This document shows positions 20,000 through 28,478 of a DNA stretch of 64,000 nucleotides, piece after piece. The translations under genes were made by a program, and so were the position numbers. Where the stretch lies: contig OY762224.2 in NCBI GenBank assembly GCA_963665265.2, positions 3,968,001-4,032,000 of the forward strand. The letters are read 5' to 3'. The stretch comes from CAXXHQ01 sp963665265. Lineage in GTDB: Bacteria; Planctomycetota; Planctomycetia; Pirellulales; Thermoguttaceae. The notes beneath the pieces are model-generated. The model ran no database searches. It was given only the letters and a program-made list of their open reading frames with translations, and had not been told where the DNA came from. How positions within the stretch are numbered: the stretch's first letter is position 1; each line of letters begins with the position of its first letter.

Positions 20000-20327
20000 G
20001 TAGGGTGCGTGCTTGCACGCACCATCGCGACGTAGGGCGCTCTGTGAGCGCCGCTGGCTGCTTACCAGCCCGTGCTTCTTGCGACGACTGTTTATTGGGT
20101 GCCACTGGCTGCTTGCCAGCCAGTGCATCTTTTGAAGTTTGCATATCAAAGCCCGAGGATTCTCAAAAACCTTCGGGCTTTTTTTGCGCGTCATTCCTCG
20201 AACCCGGAGGGTTCGCAGCCATTAGCCGAGGGCGGAACGCAGCGATGCCCCCGGAAAGATGCGATATCATATTTCCGACCCCCAAGGGGTCGCAGCGAAA
20301 CAGTCTTATTCTTTTCAGAAGGGTTTA
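20000..20327. repeat. Palindrome-mosaic intergenic repeat, copy 1
   Basis: A ~328-base element nearly identical (about 95% by eye) to 23475-23800. It is a chain of short palindromes: GGTGCGTGC/GCACGCACC, GGCGCTC/GAGCGCC, GGCTG/CAGCC, CACTGGCTG/CAGCCAGTG, a terminator stem, CGAACCC/GGGTTCG, a CCGAGGGC/GCCCCCGG arm pair, and GACCCC/GGGGTC. There is no coding frame. It begins 25 bases after the enolase stop. Confidence 0.85.
20148..20187 (+). terminator. Intrinsic terminator after enolase (inside repeat copy 1)
   Basis: The stem AAAGCCCGAGG pairs with CCTTCGGGCTTT and is followed by a run of seven T. It is the same structure as at 23623-23660. Confidence 0.85.
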
Positions 20328-20554
20328 GCTGTCCACGCCGCTGCTCGCTCGGTCGTAAACATTCTGAATCACGAAAATACCGAATAGTCGGAATAATGAC
20401 AAAGAATACTGACGCGGCTAATGCGCCGTTCGAAGCGAGAAAATCCGGCTGAAGTAAATCACCAAATGCTAACAACAATCGCAACGTCATGCTATGATAA
20501 GCATCGGCATGCTCATCCGAAGCGATTCCCCACCTTGGCCAGAAGGGAAGCGAA

Positions 20555-23425
20555 ATGAATCTCCGTGAGGCGTTTTTTGCAGTTAGTCTGCCAGTAATTG
20601 CCGCCGCGTCGGGATTTGCCGGGGGCGACTCTCCGCCCCCAAATCTAAATCCGCAAACCTACGTTTCTCCGTCGGGCGTTTACGCACTAAAGATCGATCC
20701 GTCCGATTTGCATGGGAAAGGCCCCGGCGACTATCGCTTCACCAAGGACGGCAAGGCTATTTGGGAAATAAAACTTCCCTATACGTTCTGGGAAGCGGTC
20801 GTGGCCGATTCCGGCCATGTGATGGGCTACGCCTATACGGCCGGCAAAAGAGGAAAAGATTCTTCCGGAACATTCGTCGTCGCTTCATTATCACCCGACG
20901 GAAAGGTTTTGAACGAGGAAAAGCAAACGCGAAAAGTCGATTCGAGCCGGATTTTTTGGGGATATCCCTACCCGCTTGCAAACGGGTTGATTTTCGACGC
21001 GACAAAAAAGCGATTCGTTATTCGTTTTGATGATCCTGACTTTCACAGAGGAATTGAACGCTGGCGAGTCTTTGACATGGAGACCGGTAAGGAACTTGCC
21101 TCGTTGGAGCCGCAGGAATCCATGCCGAAGCCGAATGCTGAAGATGGCGTTTCCATTATCGGGGCAAAAGCGGTCCCATGCACGCCGTTAGTTCTTACTC
21201 ATTGGTGGAAAAGCTCCCCGCACTCCTCGGGCGCACTGTTTACGCTGCACGATCTTGATCACGCTAACGCAAAACCAATTTGGACGTTTACGATCGACGG
21301 CGATTACTCCGTCTCAGGAAAAGCCAATGCGGAAAGCGCAGACGCCCCCGATGACGACGCCCGCGCGTCGGAAGAAGAAATCGCCGTTCGAATGCGGGTT
21401 TTAGACGAAGGCGCCATTTTGGACGTAAACAAGTCTCCAGGATTCGTCATTCGAACTGTAAAACAAAACCAAAAGATCGCATTCGAAATTGAAAAAAATA
21501 AGAACGGCGATTGGCGAGTTCACGAGATAGAGCGAACTCCGTATGAACCGAAGCCGCGCCCTGTCTCACCTCAACCGCCGGAGCTTGCTTTAAAAGAAAT
21601 GGCATCAGTCCCCTTACAGATCGGAGAAAAAGAACCGGAAAGTCCTATTCGCGACATAAGCCGTTTCGATTTCGACGCCAAAGGGAACATCTGCATTTTA
21701 CGGACGCATGAAGTTGAAGATAATACCGAGGGATCGCTTCTCTACGTCACTCAAGAGGGCGAAGTCCTGAAAACATTTGGGCTTTCACAAAAAGAATCGC
21801 CTCCTTTCATTCATTTTGCCGGGCCCGTGAACGTCGGCGGCGGCAAGTTCGTCGTCATTGGTTTCGACGGAGGGAGGAATCCGAAAGGGACATGCTTCAC
21901 GGCGGATTTTGCATCAGGAAGTATCGTGAAGTCCGCGAATCTTGATCTCCCTTTCGTCCGAAATTTAATTAGCCTTCCCGATGGGCGTTTCGCCGCGTTG
22001 GGCCGGGCGTCGGACACGGAACAATCGTACGACTCCCTCTATATTTTCGACGGGCATGGAAAAATCCTCCGCCAGATCAACAATTACGGAGCATTAGACG
22101 AAACCCAAGAACTATCCGCCGTAACTGCGATTACTCGCTATGACGTCGATTCCATCGCCGCCCTCACTGAAGAAAATCGAACTGTTCCGTTTTCACTCGG
22201 TCTTCTAACGGATTGCCGAGACCGCATTCGCATTTTTGACGCAAAGGGAAACTTCGTACGAAGCATCGATCTTAGCAAATCTTGGCGATATGAAATGGAG
22301 CATGAGATGGACCGCCTCCTGAACATTGCAGGCGAGGCCGACGACGGATTCGTGATCTTGGGCATGAGTTTAGCCGGACGATCCGCTTTGACGCAATTCA
22401 ACGCAAAAGGAAAGGTAATAAACCAAACCCGTTTAGCTCTCGACGACGGTCGTCCTACCGGCTCCAACCTTTGTCGCTCTCCGGACGGACGGTGGTGGAC
22501 GTGCAATCGAAACTTATTGGTCCGACTTTCGGAGAACGGCAGTTCCGACCGCGTTCTTGGAGCCGAAACGAATTCAAAGATCCTTAGCGATCCAAGCCTA
22601 ATCGTCGTTGACGGAAAAGATCGCATTTATATTGCCGACGACCAAACCACTACGGTTCACGTTTTCGACGGAACAGGAACAAAAGTCGGCGTGTGCGTTC
22701 CAAATTGGAAAAACATCAAAAACATCCGCATCGGTGAGCAAATCCGAGACATTGCCGCTTCTCCCAACGGCGATGTGTTCATCTCATTCTATTCCAACAG
22801 TGAAGGTTTCGCCGAATGCGTTCGATTTAACAAGGAATTTAAGCAAACGGGAATAGTGAAACTCGCGTTAAATGAACCATCATACAAACTTTGTTTTTCG
22901 CCCTTCAGTAATTTATGTTGGGCTCTCGGCGATGAAAACGTTTATCTGCTCTCAAACATGGAGCAAGTCTCCCGCAAGATCACTCGGCGAGCGGACGGGC
23001 GATGGCTCGAATGGCCGGATTCAATCGGCGTAGCTCCCAACGGAAACGTAGTTATATCCGCTTGGAGCCAAACCCGCGAGGCTTCCTTGAACACGTACAA
23101 CGCACAAGGCGAACCGCTTTCGACCTTCGTCTTCCCAAAAGATTGGACTGAAAGCTGGAGATTTTTTAGCGACGTCGCCTACGACGGAAAAACGATCTAC
23201 TCTCGTTTCGGAAATAAGCTATTCCTGATCGGCCCGAACAACCGCTGCGTCGGCGCATGTATTCTGCCGTTCATCGAGGACGAAAGCACTTACAAAAATC
23301 TAATCTTTTTTGAAAATGGCAAGTTTGGTCGAGGGCCGTACATCGCCGCACAAGGGACTCAACTCTGGTTCATCGACCGAGAAAAAATGCTCATCCTCAA
23401 ATACGCCCTTCCGCAACCAAAGTGA
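20555..23425 (+). CDS. Large secreted protein, propeller-like repeats, unknown function
   Basis: A 956-residue protein with an N-terminal signal peptide (MNLREAFFAVSLPVIAAASGFAG). The rest is soluble and beta-rich. From residue ~340 the chain shows repeated blade-like segments in which a hydrophobic strand follows a polar turn, such as DGKDRIYIADDQTTTVHVFD, ASPNGDVFISFY and VAPNGNVVISAW. This resembles NHL or six-bladed propeller domains. No catalytic motif is recognised. Codon use is visibly more AT-rich than in enolase next door, hinting at lower expression or a different origin. It is bracketed by two copies of a palindromic repeat, one before it and one 50 bases after the stop. It could bind polysaccharide or protein partners at the cell surface. 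Confidence 0.7.
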   Translation: MNLREAFFAVSLPVIAAASGFAGGDSPPPNLNPQTYVSPSGVYALKIDPSDLHGKGPGDYRFTKDGKAIWEIKLPYTFWEAVVADSGHVMGYAYTAGKRGKDSSGTFVVASLSPDGKVLNEEKQTRKVDSSRIFWGYPYPLANGLIFDATKKRFVIRFDDPDFHRGIERWRVFDMETGKELASLEPQESMPKPNAEDGVSIIGAKAVPCTPLVLTHWWKSSPHSSGALFTLHDLDHANAKPIWTFTIDGDYSVSGKANAESADAPDDDARASEEEIAVRMRVLDEGAILDVNKSPGFVIRTVKQNQKIAFEIEKNKNGDWRVHEIERTPYEPKPRPVSPQPPELALKEMASVPLQIGEKEPESPIRDISRFDFDAKGNICILRTHEVEDNTEGSLLYVTQEGEVLKTFGLSQKESPPFIHFAGPVNVGGGKFVVIGFDGGRNPKGTCFTADFASGSIVKSANLDLPFVRNLISLPDGRFAALGRASDTEQSYDSLYIFDGHGKILRQINNYGALDETQELSAVTAITRYDVDSIAALTEENRTVPFSLGLLTDCRDRIRIFDAKGNFVRSIDLSKSWRYEMEHEMDRLLNIAGEADDGFVILGMSLAGRSALTQFNAKGKVINQTRLALDDGRPTGSNLCRSPDGRWWTCNRNLLVRLSENGSSDRVLGAETNSKILSDPSLIVVDGKDRIYIADDQTTTVHVFDGTGTKVGVCVPNWKNIKNIRIGEQIRDIAASPNGDVFISFYSNSEGFAECVRFNKEFKQTGIVKLALNEPSYKLCFSPFSNLCWALGDENVYLLSNMEQVSRKITRRADGRWLEWPDSIGVAPNGNVVISAWSQTREASLNTYNAQGEPLSTFVFPKDWTESWRFFSDVAYDGKTIYSRFGNKLFLIGPNNRCVGACILPFIEDESTYKNLIFFENGKFGRGPYIAAQGTQLWFIDREKMLILKYALPQPK

Positions 23426-23474
23426 CGGCCTCGCTTCCAGTCCCGCAGGTCAGGCGCCCCGTGCCTGACTGTTT

Positions 23475-23800
23475 GTAGGGTGCGTGCTCGCACGCACCTT
23501 CGCGACGTAGGGCGCTCTGTGAGCGCCGCTGGCTGCTTGCCAGCCCGTGCTTCTTGCGACGACTGTTTATTGGGTGCCGCTGGCTGCTTGTCAGCCAGTG
23601 CATCTTTTGAAGATTGCATACCAAAGCCCGAGGGTTCTCAATAACCTTCGGGCTTTTTTTGCGCGTCATTCCTCGAACCCGGAGGGTTCGCAGCCATTAG
23701 CCGGGGGCTGAGCGCAGCGACGCCCCCGGAAAGATGCGATATCATATTTCCGACCCCCAAGGGGTCGCAGCGAAACAGTCTTATTCTTTTCTGAAGGGCT
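23475..23800. repeat. Palindrome-mosaic intergenic repeat, copy 2
   Basis: The second copy of the element at 20000-20327, in the same orientation. The same palindromes occur in the same order. Several differences preserve pairing, and the CCGGGGGC/GCCCCCGG arm pair is perfect here but mismatched in copy 1. It starts 50 bases after the 956-residue gene and ends just before a 7-base tandem repeat. Confidence 0.85.
23623..23660 (+). terminator. Intrinsic terminator after the 956-aa gene (inside repeat copy 2)
   Basis: The stem AAAGCCCGAGG pairs with CCTTCGGGCTTT and is followed by a T run. The loop sequence differs slightly from that at 20148. Confidence 0.85.
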
Positions 23801-23840
23801 TGGCCTTCCTCCTCGTCCCCTCGCGAGAATCCGCCGCGAC

Positions 23841-23948
23841 CTTCATCCTTCATCCTTCATCCTTCATCCTTCATCCTTCATCCTTCATCCTTCATCCTTC
23901 ATCCTTCATCCTTCATCCTTCATCCTTCATCCTTCATCCTTCATCCTT
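23841..23948. repeat. Heptanucleotide tandem repeat (TTCATCC), ~15 copies
   Basis: An uninterrupted run of the 7-base unit over about 108 bases with no visible unit variation. It gives an artificial reading frame with an (ILHPSSF)n translation, which I do not regard as a gene. It lies directly after palindromic repeat copy 2. Confidence 0.95.
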
Positions 23949-24640
23949 GTTTTTGTGCCACGTCTTTTGCTAAAACGCTCCTCTGAGTCGTCGCGCAGAA
24001 ACGCGACGCGCTCTTTGAAAACTCGACTTACCGCTTTCGACGAAAAACGTGCCCGCCGTCGCCGTAACTCGTTACGCAAAGGCCTCTAGGAAACGCCATC
24101 CGTGGCATTCCGACTTACGAAACTAATTCCACGCCAACAGCTTACGACACGCCAACGCAAATTATGAAAAAAGAAATGCAATCAAAAAAAGCCTGTCGAA
24201 ATATCGTAACGAACGGTCGCTGCGGAACTTACGCAAACATACTCGCTCAAAAAACGCCGAGAATATGGACACCCCTCCGTTTTGCGTTTTCCTATCCCGT
24301 TGCCTTAACAGTTCTTACGATGACGAAACCCTCGCATGCCTCCATATTCTCCTTAACTCAAGTGAGAACAATCCATTTCCCTCGGGAAAACGCATGGTTT
24401 TTGAGAATAAGCGCGGCAAAACGTAAACGCTCGCTTGTTATGCAACGGCGCGATTTTCTTCACGCAAAAAACATAACGTAAATGAACGGTGAGAAGAATT
24501 TTTTGAAAAGAAATATGCCAAACCCTACGGCCGCGCTCGCCGCGGCGCCCTACTGGAATAAATCGCGACGAAAGCGCAGAATCGGGTTGCGAAACATGAA
24601 ATTCACGGTTCAACAATCTCTTCCGGAGCGGCAAGCGATA
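23949..24640. other. Intergenic region upstream of the GH106-like gene
   Basis: About 690 bases without a convincing gene. Short frames here give basic, low-complexity translations. The promoter of the downstream glycosidase should be here, but no clear -35/-10 pair stands out. Confidence 0.4.
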
Positions 24641-27600
24641 ATGCGTTCACATTTTACCTTATCGACGATAATTGCGCGAGGCAAAGTCGCCTTCAAACGC
24701 CTTTTAATCGGCCTCGCCCTCGGGTCGCTCGTCTGCGGCGCCCATGCGGCGGAGCCGAGCGAAGCCTCCTCGCTCGCCGAATCGTTCGCCGCGCCGCCGG
24801 CTTCGGCCCGGCCGTGGGTCTATTGGACCTGGATCGACGGGAACGTCAACAAGGAAGGAATCACGGCCGACCTCGAGGCGATGAAACGCGTGGGAATCGG
24901 CGGCGCCGTCCTCCTCGACGTCTCGCAAAGCATGCCCGCCGGGCCCGTGAAATTCTTCGACCCTCAATGGCAAGAGTTATTCAAGCACACGATCGCCGAG
25001 GCCAAACGATTAGGGCTGGAAATCAACATGAACAACGGCGCCGGCTACTACGGAAGCGGCGGCGCGTGGGTTCCGCCCGACAAAGCGATGCAAACCGTCG
25101 TGCAAAGCGAAACGCATATTAAAGGCGCGGCGAAATGGAACGGGAAACTCGCTCTGCCCAGCAAGAACAAAGAGTACCGCGACATTGCCGTCCTGGCGAT
25201 CGCCGAAACGACGAAATCAAAATATCGCATTCCCGACTTCACGATGAAAGCCTTGCAGTGGCAAACGTGGGTCGCCTATCGAGGAACTCAATCCGCTCCG
25301 CTCGACGCGAAGGCGCCGGACGAAGCCGTCATTCCGCTCGATCGAGTCGTTGACTTGACGAGTCGCATGGAGCCCGACGGCTCGCTTTCGTGGGACGCCC
25401 CCGACGGCGAGTGGACGATCCTCCGTTTCGGTCACGCCTGGAACGGTCACGTCGTAGGCCCAAGCCGCCCCGGCGAGGCGGGCCCCGAAACCGATAAGTT
25501 GAGTAAAGAGGCCACCGCCCTTCATTTCAACGCCTTCGTCAAACGACTCAACGACCTAGTCGGTCCCCAAGGAAAAGAGGCCCTTACCTCCACGCACATC
25601 GATTCGTGGGAAGGAGGTGGCCAGAACTGGACGCCCGCGATGCGTGACGAGTTCAAAAAACGTCGCGGTTACGACCTTACGCCTTACCTGCCGATTTTGG
25701 CGGGCCGCGTCTTGGGCGATCTGCAAATCAGCGAACGTTTCTTATTCGACCTGCGCAAAACGGTTTCCGAACTGATGATCGAAAACTACTCGGCCGAGTT
25801 TCAACGGCTCGCCCATGAAGCCGGTTTGCGATGTACTTTTGAATCGTACACGACCATCGGAAACGATCTCGATAACGCAAACTTCACCGACGAACCGATG
25901 GCGGAATTTTGGACGCCCAACGGCCAAGGCGCCGACTTCTATCCGACGGTCAAATCCATGTCGTCGGCCGCGCATTTGAACGGCCTTGCGATCGTCGGCG
26001 CCGAATCGTTCACCTCGGGCGGGCGCGAAAAATTCCTCTGGCATCCGGCCATGATTAAAAGCATCGGGGACGACGCGTTTTGCGGCGGCGTCAATCGCTT
26101 CGTGTTCCATCGCTACGCCGCGCAACCGTTTCTCAACGCCAAGCCCGGAATGCAAATGGGCCCCTGGGGACTCCACTACGAACGAACCAACGCATGGTGG
26201 GACTTCTCCGCGCCTTGGCACGAATATCTCACGCGTTGCCAATATATGCTGCGTCAGGGAACGTCGACGGCCGACGCCCTAAAACTCGAATCGGAAGAGC
26301 CGCTCCGACGTTTTCAGCATATGCCGCTGGTCGGCTACGATTACGACGCCTGCGGACCGGCCACGTTTATGCGCGGAGTAGTAAACGACGGTAAATTCGT
26401 GTTTCCGAGCGGTGCGAAATACCGCTTAATCATTCTTCCCGATTCACCGACGATGAGCGTCGAGCTGTTGACGCGGATTCGCGATTTAGTTCAAGCCGGC
26501 GCCGCCGTCTTAGGCGAACCGCCCCAACGCACGCCGGGGCTGACGGACTATCCCCAGGCCGACGCCGAGTTGAAGAAACTTGTCGACGAAATTTGGGCGG
26601 CGGATCCGACAATTACGGAGCGAGCGCTCGGCAAAGGCCGAGTCTATCGCGGTGTTCCGCCCGAAACGGCCCTCGCCTCGCTCGGCGTCTTGCCCGACTT
26701 CACGAACGACTCCGGCATCAAATTCGTTCATCGCTCGACGAACGAAGCGGAAGTTTATTTCCTAAGTCATGCCGGCGCCGAAGCGATCACGGCCAACTGC
26801 ACGTTCCGTATCGTCGGAAAACAGCCTGAACTGTGGGATCCGGCGTCTGGCCGCATTACGTCGCTGCAGGCGTATTCCGTCAATCGGAATACGACGACCG
26901 TCTCCATTCCGTTTGAATCGAACGGTTCGGCATTCATCGTCTTTCGCGCGGCGGCTGAGCCGCGGCAGCGATTAACGAGCGTCGTCTGGAACGGCGTCGA
27001 AACGATGGAGAACGGCGTTTATCACCGCCTTCAGCCCTCCGACTCCGCCATCTTCGATTTAACGAGCGGCGATCTCCGCGAATCGGGTTCCTACGTTCTT
27101 ACCACCGCCGACGGCAAGACGCGGCATGTCAACGTCCCTTGGCTGCGATCCGATACGGTCGCCGGAGCGTGGCGACTTCGCTTTCCGTCAGGTTGGGGAG
27201 CGCCTGCGGAAGTGAAGCTCGACGAACTTATATCGTGGCATTTGCATCCGGATGACGGCGTGAAATTTTTCTCCGGCACGGCGACCTACGCGAAAACGCT
27301 CGATATTCCCGCTTGGCCGGCGAACCAGCGTCTCTATCTGGACCTGGGCAAGGTGCAAGTGACGGCTCGAGTCCGACTAAACGGCAAAGACCTTGGCGTT
27401 CTTTGGAAATCGCCGTATCGAGTTGACGTAACTTCGGCGGCCAAGCCCGGCCTCAACGAATTGGAAATCGACGTGGCCAATCTTTGGGTGAATCGCCTGA
27501 TCGGCGACGAGCGACTCCCCGAGGACAGTAAACGCAACCCGAACGGCACAATCAAGGAATGGCCGGCGTGGCTTTTGGAAGGAAAGCCAAGTCCGACGGG

Positions 27601-27709
27601 ACGACTTACGTTTAGCAGTTGGCGACTTTGGAATAAAGACGATCCGCTGCAAGAATCCGGCCTGATCGGGCCGGTCACGTTGCACGCCGTCCAAAATATG
27701 GACAATTGA
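24641..27709 (+). CDS. Secreted GH106-like glycoside hydrolase (probable alpha-L-rhamnosidase)
   Basis: The frame opens at 24482, but I take ATG 24641 because it gives a good signal peptide (MRSHFTLSTIIARGK, then a hydrophobic LLIGLALGSLVCGAHA) and has GGAG upstream; the product is then 1,022 residues. The mature protein begins with the GH106-family signature (RPWVYWTWIDGNVNKEGITA, then DLEAMKRVGIGGAVLLD) and continues with NMNNGAGYYGSGG. Active-site-rich segments follow (DSWEGGGQNW, CTFESYT, GAESFTSGG). The last ~180 residues form a beta-sandwich with a galactose-binding look (TYAKTLDIPAWPANQRLYLDLG). It probably removes rhamnose from sulfated or plant/algal polysaccharides in the periplasm or outside. 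No polysaccharide-utilisation neighbours are evident. Confidence 0.8.
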   Translation: MRSHFTLSTIIARGKVAFKRLLIGLALGSLVCGAHAAEPSEASSLAESFAAPPASARPWVYWTWIDGNVNKEGITADLEAMKRVGIGGAVLLDVSQSMPAGPVKFFDPQWQELFKHTIAEAKRLGLEINMNNGAGYYGSGGAWVPPDKAMQTVVQSETHIKGAAKWNGKLALPSKNKEYRDIAVLAIAETTKSKYRIPDFTMKALQWQTWVAYRGTQSAPLDAKAPDEAVIPLDRVVDLTSRMEPDGSLSWDAPDGEWTILRFGHAWNGHVVGPSRPGEAGPETDKLSKEATALHFNAFVKRLNDLVGPQGKEALTSTHIDSWEGGGQNWTPAMRDEFKKRRGYDLTPYLPILAGRVLGDLQISERFLFDLRKTVSELMIENYSAEFQRLAHEAGLRCTFESYTTIGNDLDNANFTDEPMAEFWTPNGQGADFYPTVKSMSSAAHLNGLAIVGAESFTSGGREKFLWHPAMIKSIGDDAFCGGVNRFVFHRYAAQPFLNAKPGMQMGPWGLHYERTNAWWDFSAPWHEYLTRCQYMLRQGTSTADALKLESEEPLRRFQHMPLVGYDYDACGPATFMRGVVNDGKFVFPSGAKYRLIILPDSPTMSVELLTRIRDLVQAGAAVLGEPPQRTPGLTDYPQADAELKKLVDEIWAADPTITERALGKGRVYRGVPPETALASLGVLPDFTNDSGIKFVHRSTNEAEVYFLSHAGAEAITANCTFRIVGKQPELWDPASGRITSLQAYSVNRNTTTVSIPFESNGSAFIVFRAAAEPRQRLTSVVWNGVETMENGVYHRLQPSDSAIFDLTSGDLRESGSYVLTTADGKTRHVNVPWLRSDTVAGAWRLRFPSGWGAPAEVKLDELISWHLHPDDGVKFFSGTATYAKTLDIPAWPANQRLYLDLGKVQVTARVRLNGKDLGVLWKSPYRVDVTSAAKPGLNELEIDVANLWVNRLIGDERLPEDSKRNPNGTIKEWPAWLLEGKPSPTGRLTFSSWRLWNKDDPLQESGLIGPVTLHAVQNMDN

Positions 27710-27845
27710 GACGCAAAGTCGTCGTTAAACTGGGATTAGCCATACCCCGTGCGGGCGGTCCGACCAACTGTTTTTTGCCTCGTTTTAGCGGGAAATCGGG
27801 GTCGGGTTGACTCGGCGACGGAATCCCGATATACCATTTGGGCGG

Positions 27846-27875
27846 TTGGCAAAAACCCCAGCCGTCGGTTAGACT
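27846..27875 (+). promoter_or_regulatory. Possible sigma-70 promoter for the 107-aa gene
   Basis: TTGGCA at 27846-27851 and TAGACT at 27870-27875 are separated by 18 bases, 113 bases before the start codon at 27988. This is a match by eye only. Confidence 0.3.
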
Positions 27876-27987
27876 GTATTTGTTAAGGTTTGACCGACTA
27901 TATTCGTCGAAACAATTGGATCGGCGCGTTTTCCGCGCCATATTTTTATAAAAGGCTCCCTCCTATTCCAAGAAGGAAATAAGGCCT

Positions 27988-28311
27988 ATGCCCTTGTTCG
28001 AAGTAGAAACCTCATCGCACATTATCATCACCTGGGCGCAAGATGAAGCGGCCGCGAAGAGCGTCGTTCACGACAGCTATCCGCAAGAGCCGCCCCTTCG
28101 AATCACCAAGCGTCCTCGCGACACCTGGGTGATTTCCAAAGCCGCCTTGGGCATCTCCGGCAACGCCGATCCGTGCAATATCGCGCGGGATTGCCTGTCG
28201 AAGGCCGCCGGCGACAAAGTCCACGCCATCCGCTTGTACATGCAACACACTGGTTCCGACCTCGAGCGCTCGCGCAAGGTTATCGAGTCGAACATGGTGA
28301 TGGGCTGGTAG
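27988..28311 (+). CDS. Small hypothetical protein (107 aa)
   Basis: I do not recognise a named family. The protein is soluble, without signal peptide or membrane helix. It begins MPLFEVETSSHIIITWA and has a mixed alpha/beta pattern that looks like a small single-domain fold. AAGGAAATAAGG lies just upstream of the ATG, a good ribosome binding region. It has its own likely promoter and an intrinsic terminator at 28403, so it is a monocistronic unit. Codon use is strongly biased, suggesting good expression. It may be a conserved planctomycete protein. Confidence 0.75.
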   Translation: MPLFEVETSSHIIITWAQDEAAAKSVVHDSYPQEPPLRITKRPRDTWVISKAALGISGNADPCNIARDCLSKAAGDKVHAIRLYMQHTGSDLERSRKVIESNMVMGW

Positions 28312-28402
28312 CGCGGGCGATAACCGGAAATCAGTTGCGTCAATCGAACGCCGAAAAGAATGAGTTCGGCGCGTCGCGGTTCGATCCCGATATTGAAATT
28401 TT

Positions 28403-28442
28403 AAACGGCCGAAGGTTTAGAACCTCGGCCGTTTTTGTTTTC
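28403..28442 (+). terminator. Intrinsic terminator after the 107-aa gene
   Basis: The stem AAACGGCCGAAGG pairs with CCTCGGCCGTTT (one bulged A) and is followed by TTGTTTTC. Confidence 0.85.
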
Positions 28443-28478
28443 TTTTGGCAATAACCGCTAAGCGTCGCAGACAACGCT

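Noticed and set aside
23734..23973. A 79-residue frame with repeated ILHPSSF units
   Set aside because: It is only the translation of the 7-base tandem repeat, with no ribosome binding site.
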